From JAWXBG01 sp044375415 (GTDB lineage: Bacteria; Bacteroidota; Bacteroidia; Flavobacteriales_D; Sanyastnellaceae), in assembly GCA_044375415.1 (NCBI GenBank), contig JBILMS010000073.1, forward strand, positions 1 through 14,163: a stretch of DNA of 14,163 nt, read 5' to 3'. Below are positions 1 through 6,803 of the stretch, in pieces. Under the pieces are notes generated by a model, which was not told the origin of the DNA, searched no databases, and worked only from the letters and a program-made list of their open reading frames with translations. The position numbers were made by a program, and so were the translations under genes. How positions within the stretch are numbered: the stretch's first letter is position 1; each line of letters opens with the position of its first letter.

Positions 1-270
1 GGCCGCCCCCCCCCCACTGGGCCCGCGGCGCGGCCCAATTCCTCCCTGTCCCATAAGACGTTCACGTCATCCTGATTGAATCGTTCCGAGGAACGAACGA
101 CGATGAATCGAATGGCAATTACAGTTCTAAATTCAGAGTTATAGAAACAGGACATTTCTCTGAACAAAGATTCCTATGGGGCCCTCGAAGAAAAAAGCTC
201 TTCAAAATGAAAAAATAAACTATGCTTAAATTTGATATTTCTGGTGAAAACTAAGGGATCATCTCATTCC
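1..270. other. Intergenic edge with GC-rich artefact-like start
   Basis: No gene is supported here. The first ~38 bases are almost entirely G and C, with a run of ten or more C, quite unlike the rest of the window; this looks like a vector, linker or low-quality assembly end. Bases 58-68 (GACGTTCACGT) recur inside both repeat elements near 4660 and 6215. Just downstream lies a short hairpin, TCGTTCC-GA-GGAACGA (81-96), in a stretch starting GTCATCCTGA, which resembles the degenerate intergenic repeats common in Bacteroidota. No convincing terminator for the minus-strand operon ending at 271 is visible. Confidence 0.5.
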
Positions 271-1143
271 CTATTCACTTAGGAGGAGAAGTGCCAAAGC
301 AGCAACTCCCAAAGCCATCCCTAGCAGATTCGTTTTCGTCATCGACTCTCTGAAGAAAATCCAGGCAGCGATGGCGCCTACTATTACCACAGCCAAATTA
401 TTCACCTGAAGTGTTTGAGCAGTGCTCATAAATCCTGAGTGATAGGATTCTACCAAGAAAAAAATAGAACCGTAGTTCACTGCTCCCAAAAATATGCCGG
501 CAAGAATGTCACGACCTTTCGGAAAGGTTCTTTGAAGGGTTATTCTTCCCACAAGGATGGATATTCCAATCATTCCGGCTACGAAAAAAGAAAGACATGA
601 ATACAATGCTCGCTCGTCCTCCGTTTTGGGTTGATCAGCAAAATACGCAATCACAAAATCGATGGTGGTACTTCCGATTAAAATCAAAAGTGGCCAGGCA
701 AACATTCTTATAAAAGTTACTTTTCCGGCGTTTTTGTATGAAACTAAAAGCACAGCGGCAAAGGCGAAGATCAAGGAGACAACTTTACCGAAATTCAAAA
801 CTTCCTGACCCATTGCCACAAATAATAAGACAGCGATTACCAAAGACATTTTGCTCGCAATGGTGGCCACAGCAACTCCTACCTTTTGAGCAGTGATGGA
901 CATCAAATAAAAAACAGAAATGAAAATAGCTCCTAAAGCGGCGGCTGCAATAGCCCATGAGGGACCGGTTAGAGCAGATTGAACAGCGGTCGGTACATCC
1001 TTTACCACAAAAAAACCGATAGTTGCTGCTGTGAGATAGTTGAAAACAATAGCATCAAAAATCCGAATGCCTTTTATGCCATACCATTTAAAAATGAGGT
1101 ATATCGCTGTATTGGCAATAACACTGAGTAAAAGATAAATCAT
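271..1143 (-). CDS. EamA/DMT-family membrane transporter
   Basis: This 290-residue protein is highly hydrophobic, with about ten predicted membrane helices arranged as two EamA-like halves (roughly residues 1-135 and 145-288). That is the normal length and layout for the drug/metabolite transporter superfamily. The second half carries the family-typical hydrophobic segment ending in a Glu/Ser-rich turn (FFRESMT, near 264-270) before the last helix. It is the last gene of the minus-strand unit ffh-folD-ribD-transporter, and its ATG overlaps the ribD stop by 4 bp, implying translational coupling. The substrate cannot be read from sequence. Some EamA proteins (RibN, ImpX) move flavins, so the ribD coupling makes a flavin or pyrimidine-related substrate a reasonable guess, not a demonstrated one. 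Family assignment is secure; substrate is unknown. Confidence 0.87.
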   Translation of the reverse strand: MIYLLLSVIANTAIYLIFKWYGIKGIRIFDAIVFNYLTAATIGFFVVKDVPTAVQSALTGPSWAIAAAALGAIFISVFYLMSITAQKVGVAVATIASKMSLVIAVLLFVAMGQEVLNFGKVVSLIFAFAAVLLVSYKNAGKVTFIRMFAWPLLILIGSTTIDFVIAYFADQPKTEDERALYSCLSFFVAGMIGISILVGRITLQRTFPKGRDILAGIFLGAVNYGSIFFLVESYHSGFMSTAQTLQVNNLAVVIVGAIAAWIFFRESMTKTNLLGMALGVAALALLLLSE

Positions 1144-2195
1144 ACTCGATAAATGGTTTGAATGATGTCAGTGTCAGATTTTTCTCTAAATGCAGGGGCA
1201 TTTGAAATGAGGGGGGCCTTCAAACCCTCATTCATTTCAACCTTACTCTGAATGATGCGCGCTTCGTCCCAAAGACCTTTATCGATAAAACGTTGAAGAG
1301 TTTCAGCTCCCCCTTCAATCATCAGCGACATGATTTTATTTTCATAAAGCAGTGCCATCAAATGTTCTAACAATTGCTCTGAAAATTCGATTCGCTTCCA
1401 TTCTATATTTCCTGAGACTTCGCTTTTACTGTCATTTAAAATCCATGTAGGTGCTTCGTTATTAAAAATGGAAGAGTTTAAAGGAATAACATTCTTTCTG
1501 TCAATGACAATACGCATGGGATTCTTGCCATCGACTTCCCTCACAGTTAGGGATGGATTGTCGTTGAGTGCGGTGCGTGTCCCTACAAGTATAGCCGACT
1601 CCTCGCTTCTCCATTGGTGCACTATTTTTTTGGTCGCCGGACTGGAAATCCAAAAAACTCCTTTTTCATTTTTTCTTGATATATCACTGAACCCATCGGC
1701 GGATTCAGCCCATTTCAAAACAATGTAGGGCCTTTGTTGTGTGTGGAAAGTGATAAATCTGCGATTAAGAAAAAGAGCCTCTTCTTCGAGAATATGTTCC
1801 ACAACCTCAACGCCATTTTTACGAAGCAACTCCACTCCTTTTCCACTGACCTTTTCGAAAGGATCTCGCGTAGCAATAACAACACGTGGGATTTTCTCCT
1901 TGATAATTGCCTCTGCACAAGGTGGTGTTTTGCCAAAGTGAGCACAGGGTTCTAGGTTGACAAACAAGGTGGATTGCGATAAAAGAGAAGGATCTTTCAC
2001 CGAGCGAATGGCTTCAACTTCGGCATGTGGTTTACCAAACGCTGTATGAAAACCCTCACCGATTATTTTATCCTGAAAAACGATGACCGAACCTACCATC
2101 GGATTGGGAGCTACACGTCCTATTCCTTGCGAGGCGAGCTGAAGACAGCGTCGCATGTAGTGTTCATGCTTCTCTATGTCTTCTTGAACGTGCAC
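1140..2195 (-). CDS. ribD: Bifunctional riboflavin biosynthesis deaminase/reductase RibD
   Basis: RibD catalyses two consecutive cytosolic steps of riboflavin synthesis: deamination of the diaminopyrimidine made from GTP, then NADPH-dependent reduction of the ribosyl side chain. The N-terminal half (about 14-150) is a cytidine-deaminase-like zinc domain with HAE at 57-59 and zinc cysteines C84 (EPCAH) and C93 (PPCAEA). The C-terminal reductase domain (about 155-351) starts at the conserved KWAESADG (161-168), has the WISS segment near 182-185 and ends with IEGGAETL (293-300). At 351 residues it is full length for the family. The ATG at 2195 is used here; an internal Met14 (MRRCLQLA) is an alternative start. 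It lies 3 bp downstream of folD and overlaps the transporter by 4 bp. No FMN riboswitch was noticed, as expected for a gene inside a longer operon. Confidence 0.96.
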   Translation of the reverse strand: MHVQEDIEKHEHYMRRCLQLASQGIGRVAPNPMVGSVIVFQDKIIGEGFHTAFGKPHAEVEAIRSVKDPSLLSQSTLFVNLEPCAHFGKTPPCAEAIIKEKIPRVVIATRDPFEKVSGKGVELLRKNGVEVVEHILEEEALFLNRRFITFHTQQRPYIVLKWAESADGFSDISRKNEKGVFWISSPATKKIVHQWRSEESAILVGTRTALNDNPSLTVREVDGKNPMRIVIDRKNVIPLNSSIFNNEAPTWILNDSKSEVSGNIEWKRIEFSEQLLEHLMALLYENKIMSLMIEGGAETLQRFIDKGLWDEARIIQSKVEMNEGLKAPLISNAPAFREKSDTDIIQTIYRV

Positions 2196-2198
2196 TTA

Positions 2199-3074
2199 TT
2201 AATTTCTTCTTTCGAATGCCTGAAGAGTATTCGTCATCAAGGAAACGATGGTCATTGGACCTACGCCACCAGGAACAGGCGTGATAAAACTGCACTTTGG
2301 AGCCACTTCATCGAACAACACATCTCCGGCAATTCTAAATCCTTTTTTCTTGGAAGCATCTGCAATGCGAGTTATACCCACATCCACGACCACAGCTCCT
2401 TCTTTAACCATGTCGGCTGTAACAAATTCAGGTTTACCCAAAGCCGCTATAAGAATATCGGCACTGCGACAGACTTCTTCCAAGTTTTTTGTTTTGCTAT
2501 GCGTAATCGTAACCGTGCAATTTCCGGGATATGCATTCTTCTGTAAAAGAATCGTCATGGGTAAGCCAACGATGTGTGATCTTCCGATTACAACGGCATG
2601 TTTACCCTCTGTAGGAACTTTATATCTTCTCAATAATTCAATAATGCCGGCCGGAGTAGCAGGTAAATAACATTCCAATCCTAAAGCCATTCTACCCACA
2701 CTTTCGGGATGAAATCCATCCACATCTTTTTCAGGATCCACCGCGAGCAATACTTTTTTCTCTTCGATGTGTTTTGGTAAGGGCAATTGGACAATGTATC
2801 CATCAACTCCCGGATCGGCATTTAGTCCGCTCACATGAGCCAGTAATTCTTCTTCAGAAATTGATTCGGGCAGTTGCAGAAGTGTAGATTGAAAACCAAC
2901 TTCTTCGCAGGCCTTCACTTTCGCATTAACATAAGTAAGACTAGCTCCGTTGCTTCCAACTAAAATAGCTACCAAATGCGGAGCGCGTTTTCCGGAAGCC
3001 ACAATGGCCGAAACTTTTTCAGCTATCTCGCTTCGTATTTGTTGTGAGGTGGCATTGCCATCGAGAAGTACCAT
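2199..3074 (-). CDS. folD: Methylenetetrahydrofolate dehydrogenase/cyclohydrolase FolD
   Basis: FolD interconverts 5,10-methylene-THF and 10-formyl-THF in two reactions, an NADP-dependent dehydrogenase and a cyclohydrolase, supplying one-carbon units for purines and initiator tRNA in the cytosol. The 291 residues match the usual bacterial length. Visible signatures are Y48 and K52 in YVNAKVKAC (the catalytic Tyr/Lys region), VQLPLP (95-100), DVDGFHP (117-123), the dinucleotide-binding GRSHIVGLP (164-172) and the closing PVPGGVGPMT (266-275). All key residues appear present. It sits 9 bp after ffh and 3 bp before ribD, so it is surely cotranscribed with both. FolD and RibD share no direct step, although both belong to pteridine/flavin-type cofactor metabolism. 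Confidence 0.97.
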   Translation of the reverse strand: MVLLDGNATSQQIRSEIAEKVSAIVASGKRAPHLVAILVGSNGASLTYVNAKVKACEEVGFQSTLLQLPESISEEELLAHVSGLNADPGVDGYIVQLPLPKHIEEKKVLLAVDPEKDVDGFHPESVGRMALGLECYLPATPAGIIELLRRYKVPTEGKHAVVIGRSHIVGLPMTILLQKNAYPGNCTVTITHSKTKNLEEVCRSADILIAALGKPEFVTADMVKEGAVVVDVGITRIADASKKKGFRIAGDVLFDEVAPKCSFITPVPGGVGPMTIVSLMTNTLQAFERRN

Positions 3075-3083
3075 AACACGAAA

Positions 3084-4418
3084 TTATTTTTTCATCTGTT
3101 TCATTTGCTTCATCATGTTCATCATCTGACTTTTGTTGGTGAACATCTTCATCATCTTGCGGGTATCTTCAAATTGTTTCATCAATCGATTTACTTCGTC
3201 GATGGAACGTCCACTACCCGCAGCTATTCTGCGTTTCCGACTCACATCGATCAATGTAGGTGTTGTCCTCTCCGTTGGTGTCATAGACCGAATGATGGCT
3301 TCGATATGTTTGAAAGCGTCTTCATTTATTTCAACATCTTTCATTGCTTTGCCCATTCCGGGAATCATGCCCATCAGATCTTTTACACTACCCATCTTTT
3401 TGATCTGACCGATCTGATCCAAAAAGTCGTTGAAGTCGAATTGATCTTTTTTGATTCTCCTTTCCAGGCGACGAGCTTCCTCTTCTGAAAATTGCTCTTG
3501 GGCTTTTTCTACGAGAGATACAACGTCACCCATGCCGAGAATCCTGCTCGCCATACGTTCCGGGTGGAATACATCGATGGCATCCATCTTTTCACCGGTA
3601 CCGATAAATTTGATCGGTTTGCTTACCTCACTTTTAATGGATAAAGCAGCTCCACCGCGAGTATCGCCATCTAATTTTGTAAGAACAACACCATCGAAAC
3701 TCAGACGTTCATTAAAAACACGTGCTGTATTTACGGCGTCTTGACCCGTCATAGAGTCTACTACGAACAACGTTTCCGATGGTTTGATCGTAGACTTTAC
3801 TCGTTCAATCTCCGCCATCATTTCTTCGTCGATTGCAAGACGACCTGCCGTATCGACGATTACAACATTGAAACCATTTTTAGTAGCATAAGCGATTGCA
3901 TTGGTTGCAATTGAGACAGCATCCTTGTTCTCGCGTTCGCTGTACACCTCAACACCGATGCCTTCTCCAACTATATGGAGCTGATCAATCGCTGCGGGTC
4001 GGTATATATCGCAAGCCACAAGTAATGGCTTCTTATTCTTTTTTGTTTTGAGGTAATTGGCAAGTTTTCCCGAAAAAGTTGTTTTACCACTACCCTGCAA
4101 ACCACTCATCAAAATGATGGCAGGAGTACCTTGAAGATTGATGTCGGTAGTAGCTCCACCCATCAACTCTTTCAGTTCATCGTGCGTAATTTTTACGAGT
4201 AGCTGACCGGGACTCACACTCGTCAGTACATCCTGACCAAGCGCTTTTTCTTTTACCCTGTCGGTAAATTCTTTAGCTGTTTTGAAGTTAACGTCGGCAT
4301 CTAGCAATGCACGACGAACTTCTTTGAGTGTTTCGGCAACGTTTATTTCGGTGATTTGACCCTGACCTTTGAGGATCTTAAACGCCCTATCAAATTTGTC
4401 TGTTAAATTCTCGAACAT
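3084..4418 (-). CDS. ffh: Signal recognition particle GTPase Ffh (SRP54)
   Basis: Ffh is the protein of the bacterial signal recognition particle. It binds 4.5S RNA and hydrophobic signal sequences on nascent chains and docks with FtsY for co-translational membrane insertion. The N domain (about 1-85) begins with the typical MFENLTDKF. The G domain carries the P-loop GLQGSGKT (106-113), DTAGR (189-193), TKLD (247-250) and GTGE (273-276). The M domain (about 300-444) contains the RNA-binding GSGRSIDEVNRL segment (401-412) and a methionine-rich tail (M422, M423, M425, M432, M433, M435, M436). The 444 residues are normal for Bacteroidota. It is the first gene of the minus-strand operon with folD and ribD. 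A TACATTTG box lies 28 bp upstream of the ATG, and the leader is A-rich with no Shine-Dalgarno. Confidence 0.98.
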   Translation of the reverse strand: MFENLTDKFDRAFKILKGQGQITEINVAETLKEVRRALLDADVNFKTAKEFTDRVKEKALGQDVLTSVSPGQLLVKITHDELKELMGGATTDINLQGTPAIILMSGLQGSGKTTFSGKLANYLKTKKNKKPLLVACDIYRPAAIDQLHIVGEGIGVEVYSERENKDAVSIATNAIAYATKNGFNVVIVDTAGRLAIDEEMMAEIERVKSTIKPSETLFVVDSMTGQDAVNTARVFNERLSFDGVVLTKLDGDTRGGAALSIKSEVSKPIKFIGTGEKMDAIDVFHPERMASRILGMGDVVSLVEKAQEQFSEEEARRLERRIKKDQFDFNDFLDQIGQIKKMGSVKDLMGMIPGMGKAMKDVEINEDAFKHIEAIIRSMTPTERTTPTLIDVSRKRRIAAGSGRSIDEVNRLMKQFEDTRKMMKMFTNKSQMMNMMKQMKQMKK

Positions 4419-4446
4419 CTTTTCTTTCGCGGTTTATAGAAGGCTG

Positions 4447-4454
4447 CAAATGTA
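4447..4454 (-). promoter_or_regulatory. Bacteroidota -7 promoter box upstream of ffh
   Basis: Read on the minus strand this is TACATTTG, an exact match to the Bacteroidota consensus TAnnTTTG, and it ends 28 bp before the ffh ATG. No clear -33 TTG is seen at the usual spacing. It would drive the ffh-folD-ribD-transporter operon. Position and exact match make it plausible; transcription from it is inferred. Confidence 0.55.
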
Positions 4455-4610
4455 AGAGAAGCGGGGGCTTTTCACGACGCCCTGTGGCCCGTGTAAAAAA
4501 ACGAACCGTGAGCGTTGATAAAACCGTTGGAAAGCCTCTGTCCAATGGGAGTTTGGAGTTTAGAGAAGCAGAAACAGGATTCACTCGAAACGATCTGTCT
4601 TCAGTGAGAA
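4455..4610. other. Non-coding stretch upstream of the ffh promoter
   Basis: No gene is supported. A GGAGTTT unit occurs twice in tandem around 4549-4561, followed by GCAGAAACAGG (4568-4578). That 11-mer recurs inverted at 6366-6376, and its core is also at 143-152, so this appears to be degraded intergenic repeat material. Open frames across it encode only low-complexity translations of repeat sequence. Confidence 0.45.
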
Positions 4611-4788
4611 CATCATTCCCAAGGGCCTCACCCCTAACCCCTCTCCAGAGGAGAGGGGGACGTTCACGTTGAGTGAAAACGGCTGTTTTCAAAATAAATG
4701 GTTTTGTAAAACGTACACATTTCAGTTTGCAGAATCGGTTCCCTCTCCTCTGGAGAGGGCGGAGGGTGAGGCTTTCGGAGGAGAATGG
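4611..4788 (+). repeat. REPIN-like inverted-repeat element, copy A
   Basis: Two GC-rich arms in inverted orientation flank a roughly 80-bp AT-richer core. Each arm contains its own hairpin: CCCCTCTCC-AGA-GGAGAGGGG (4638-4658) on the left and CCCTCTCC-TCT-GGAGAGGG (4741-4759) on the right. Outside these, GCCTCACCC (4625-4633) pairs perfectly with GGGTGAGGC (4764-4772). The terminal ~19 bases are related to those of copy B. The element has direction: the left arm is followed by GACGTTCACGT and the right arm is preceded by CAGTTTGCAGAATCGG. It lies between ffh and the DUF1905/OmdA gene and encodes no protein. The architecture resembles REP/REPIN elements moved in trans by Y1 (RAYT) transposases; none is in this window, so that link is inference. 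Confidence 0.8.
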
Positions 4789-4858
4789 TCTTCGAATAAT
4801 ATTCAAAACCATATCCCTCATTTTCAACCTAAATCCGTAATTTCATATTGTAAAGCGA

Positions 4859-5347
4859 TCAATCGTCGACAGATTTCGACTTTTGAGAATACAGGCCACC
4901 CGTTTTCATTTTATACATCAGCTCCAATGAGCGTTTGATCCGGGAATCCACGCTTTTAGCTGTATTCACATAATGCGCCAAACTTCGTTGCCTTCCCGGA
5001 GTAAATGCTTGCCAAATCTTTTCAGCATCAGAGTCTTGCGCAATAACGGCCTCCAATTCTTCGGGCAATTCGACGATACTGGGATCAACCAGATAAAAAT
5101 CAACTTGTACCGGATCACCGACCGATATTTTGGCTGCCTTTCGAAGGGCGTTACTTACGGCAAAATATCGCTCCCCCGATTTGAGGTTGTTGATTGCCAG
5201 AGAAAACGCTGCTCCGTTCATAGTTCCCTTCGTTCTTTTTCGGCCCTCCGGTAATTGGGAGATGATTTTTGGAGGGATGACCACCAATGTGGTGAGCATA
5301 CCTGTTCGAACATCCTCCAATTTGGAAGTAAATGAATATGTGTCCAT
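4859..5347 (-). CDS. DUF1905/OmdA-domain protein (YdeI-like)
   Basis: This soluble protein of about 162 residues appears to join an N-terminal DUF1905 beta-barrel-like domain (from YSFTSKL to about the PVQVDFYLVD stretch) to a C-terminal helical OmdA (YdeI/OmpD-associated) segment. Typical features of the latter are the LPEELEAVI stretch, FTPGRQRSLAHYV, and KSVDSRIKRSLELM near the end. Bacterial homologues are often named YdeI or bacteriocin-protection proteins, but their biochemical role is not established. The open frame extends to an ATG at 5380. The ATG at 5347 is preferred because the protein then begins MDTYSFTSKL like its relatives; 5359 is also possible. An imperfect -7 box (TATTTTTA, minus strand, 5370-5377) would fit the shorter starts. 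It is divergent from the DUF1761 gene. Confidence 0.8.
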   Translation of the reverse strand: MDTYSFTSKLEDVRTGMLTTLVVIPPKIISQLPEGRKRTKGTMNGAAFSLAINNLKSGERYFAVSNALRKAAKISVGDPVQVDFYLVDPSIVELPEELEAVIAQDSDAEKIWQAFTPGRQRSLAHYVNTAKSVDSRIKRSLELMYKMKTGGLYSQKSKSVDD

Positions 5348-5439
5348 TGACTTTTTCATAGCTCGGTTGTAAAAATACATAGGTTGATAAATAAGACTCT
5401 ATTTCTCGCCATTTTAACACATTGGATTGCTAAAATCTT

Positions 5440-5447
5440 TAGGTTTG
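5440..5447 (+). promoter_or_regulatory. -7 promoter box upstream of the DUF1761 gene
   Basis: TAGGTTTG matches TAnnTTTG exactly and lies 30 bp before the ATG at 5478. TTG triplets occur upstream (5422-5424 and 5427-5429), but at shorter than ideal spacing. It is the likely promoter of the single-gene unit that ends at the terminator near 6030. Confidence 0.5.
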
Positions 5448-5477
5448 GCGCATTAACCCCAAAATTCTCACTTTACT

Positions 5478-5978
5478 ATGGAATATCCATTAAATCTTCA
5501 AATCGTTGCTGCTACAGCCCTTGTTCCTTTGGTTGTAGGTTTTCTTTGGTACAATCCCAAAACATTCGCCAATGCATGGATGAAAGCGGCAGGCATTACC
5601 CCTGAGCATGTCAAAGGTTCAAACATGCTCGTTATCTTTGGACTAACTCTGCTGTTCGGTGTAATGGCCTCGATAGTTCTATCCGGAATTGCTGTTCACC
5701 AAGCATCCTTTTATGCCCTTCTGCAGCCCGAAGGCGGAGTTACAATTGCAGGTAATGAGGAAGATTACAAAATGATTATGGAGAAATACGGCAAGTCGTT
5801 TCGCTCCTTTGGTCATGGGGCGCTTCATGGAGTTATAGTGAGCTTATTTTTTGTTTTACCTGTTCTGGGCACCAATGCCCTTCATGAGCGCAAAGGTTTT
5901 AAGTACATCGCTATAAACGTTGGCTACTGGGTGGTGTCTTTGGCTATCATGGGCGGTATTATTAGCCGATACGCGTAA
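5478..5978 (+). CDS. DUF1761 family membrane protein
   Basis: The 166-residue protein has four predicted membrane helices (about 7-24, 50-72, 113-132 and 145-163). It carries the DUF1761 hallmark GFLWYNPKTFANAWMKAAG (21-39) and the FGHGALHG turn (111-118) before the third helix. The family is widespread in Bacteroidota and some other bacteria and has no established biochemical role. The segment between helices 2 and 3 is charged (about 92-108). The gene is monocistronic: it has its own -7 box and is followed 22 bp later by a strong intrinsic terminator. The ATG start fits family N-termini, and no Shine-Dalgarno precedes it. Family assignment is confident; function is unknown. Confidence 0.88.
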   Translation: MEYPLNLQIVAATALVPLVVGFLWYNPKTFANAWMKAAGITPEHVKGSNMLVIFGLTLLFGVMASIVLSGIAVHQASFYALLQPEGGVTIAGNEEDYKMIMEKYGKSFRSFGHGALHGVIVSLFFVLPVLGTNALHERKGFKYIAINVGYWVVSLAIMGGIISRYA

Positions 5979-6000
5979 AGTAAAATACGGATATAAAATG

Positions 6001-6036
6001 AAAAGAGGCTGTCGTGGGACAGTCTCTTTTTTTTTG
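6001..6036 (+). terminator. Strong Rho-independent terminator after the DUF1761 gene
   Basis: AGAGGCTGTC and GACAGTCTCT form a 10-bp stem with one G-T pair and a GTGG tetraloop (6004-6027). The stem is extended by A-T pairs and followed by a T run to 6035. It ends the plus-strand DUF1761 transcript and is the clearest terminator in the window. Confidence 0.92.
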
Positions 6037-6049
6037 TAAATGTTTTCCA

Positions 6050-6122
6050 AGGGATATTCACGTTGGCACTTCGACTACTTAGCGCTCGTGTCTCGGGATT
6101 CGTCGCTTTCAATGACAAGGTG
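6050..6122 (-). repeat. Degenerate GTCAT-type intergenic repeat
   Basis: On the minus strand this reads TTGTCATTGAAAGCGACGAATC, then after a spacer GTCGAAGTGCC, ending CAACGTGAA. It resembles the GTCAT(TC/CC)TGA...GAAGAATC repeats scattered through many Bacteroidota intergenic regions. The stretch at 68-115 (plus strand, GTCATCCTGA...GATGAATC) looks like a second diverged copy. Both sit beside TTCACGT sequence. Non-coding; assignment rests on pattern recognition from one strand of evidence, so confidence is modest. Confidence 0.4.
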
Positions 6123-6169
6123 TAGATTTGGATTGAAAATGAACCACCTGGATTTTCCATTTATGGAGA

Positions 6170-6340
6170 CCATTCATCTCCGAGGGCCTAACCCCTCTCC
6201 AGAGGAGAGGGGGACGTTCACGTAATTCGAAATGATTTAATTTTCTAATACACGTTAATAAAAAACGTTCACAGTTCAGTTTGCAGAATCGGTTCCCCTC
6301 TCCCCCTGGAGAGGGGCTAGGGGTGAGGCTTTCCGAAGGT
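6170..6340 (+). repeat. REPIN-like inverted-repeat element, copy B
   Basis: Second copy of the element at 4611-4788, in the same orientation. A 36-bp block (6188-6223) is identical to 4634-4669. It includes the hairpin CCCCTCTCC-AGA-GGAGAGGGG (6192-6212) and GACGTTCACGT. The right arm has CAGTTTGCAGAATCGG followed by the hairpin CCCCTCTCC-CCCT-GGAGAGGGG (6295-6316). The core between the arms is unrelated to copy A. The left arm lacks about 7 bases (CACCCCT) present in copy A, while the right arm retains the full sequence. The right-arm hairpin differs from copy A in loop length while keeping the stem. It lies between the converging DUF1761 and YeeE/YedE genes and is non-coding. Confidence 0.8.
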
Positions 6341-6387
6341 GTTGTCAACCTTCATTCTCTCTGTTCCTGTTTCTGCAAACCCCGAAA

Positions 6388-6795
6388 TCAATGTGGCAGC
6401 TTCTTTGCCAATAACCCATAGCAGAATGTCCCCAAAATAGCGGCACCGATGGCTATGAAAAAAGTGTAGAATCCGGCTCCGGCGTTTATGAAGAGGGGAC
6501 CGGGACAGGCTCCGGTCATCGCCCATCCAAGACCGAATATGGTTCCTCCAAAGAGATATTTTTTCCAGGATTTCTCTTGTTGTGAGAATTGAAATGGTTC
6601 TTTGCCTTTCCTGTCTATTCGTTTTAAAATGGCTATGCTGATGATACCTAGAACCACAGCCGATCCTATTACTCCATACATGTGAAAAGATTCGAATCGA
6701 AACATTTCGACAATGCGAAACCATGAAATGATTTCCGCTTTTGCCAATACAATTCCGAAAAAAGTTCCGATCAATATATATATCAATAATCTCAT
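6388..6795 (-). CDS. YeeE/YedE-type sulfur transporter subunit, C-terminal half (PmpB/DUF6691-like)
   Basis: The 135-residue protein has four predicted membrane helices (about 3-19, 41-58, 82-98 and 108-127). A conserved cysteine sits in GACPGP (C97), preceded by the family-like GTIFGLGWAMTGACPG stretch. It corresponds to one half of the YeeE/YedE (sulf_transp) fold; fused members such as YeeE import thiosulfate using membrane cysteines. Its start lies 8 bp after the stop of the other half (6804-7364), so the two are cotranscribed and probably assemble into one transporter. The partners often found with this pair (MBL-fold persulfide dioxygenase, rhodanese, ArsR-type regulator) are not visible here. 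A sulfur-compound substrate is a family inference. Confidence 0.85.
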   Translation of the reverse strand: MRLLIYILIGTFFGIVLAKAEIISWFRIVEMFRFESFHMYGVIGSAVVLGIISIAILKRIDRKGKEPFQFSQQEKSWKKYLFGGTIFGLGWAMTGACPGPLFINAGAGFYTFFIAIGAAILGTFCYGLLAKKLPH

Positions 6796-6803
6796 GTGAA
6801 TCT

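Noticed and set aside
1203..1240. Imperfect hairpin TTGAAATGA...TCATTTCAA-like inside ribD
   Set aside because: It lies within the coding region of the conserved RibD reductase domain, is interrupted by unpaired bases and has no T run; probably coincidental.
2025..2546. 173-codon plus-strand frame antisense to ribD and folD
   Set aside because: Antisense to two well-conserved genes, with no promoter and no domain; explained by codon bias of the opposite strand.
4390..4827. Minus-strand open frame across the ffh start and repeat copy A
   Set aside because: Its translation is the low-complexity product of the repeat arms (PPLLWRGV type), it overlaps ffh and the ffh promoter, and it has no recognisable domain.
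4611..6340. Considered a CRISPR array for the repeated hairpin blocks
   Set aside because: There are only two units about 1.4 kb apart with genes between, and no regular spacers or cas genes.
6109..6348. Minus-strand open frame over repeat copy B
   Set aside because: It is translated repeat sequence (LTPSPSPGGEG type), a well-known source of spurious genes in Bacteroidota.
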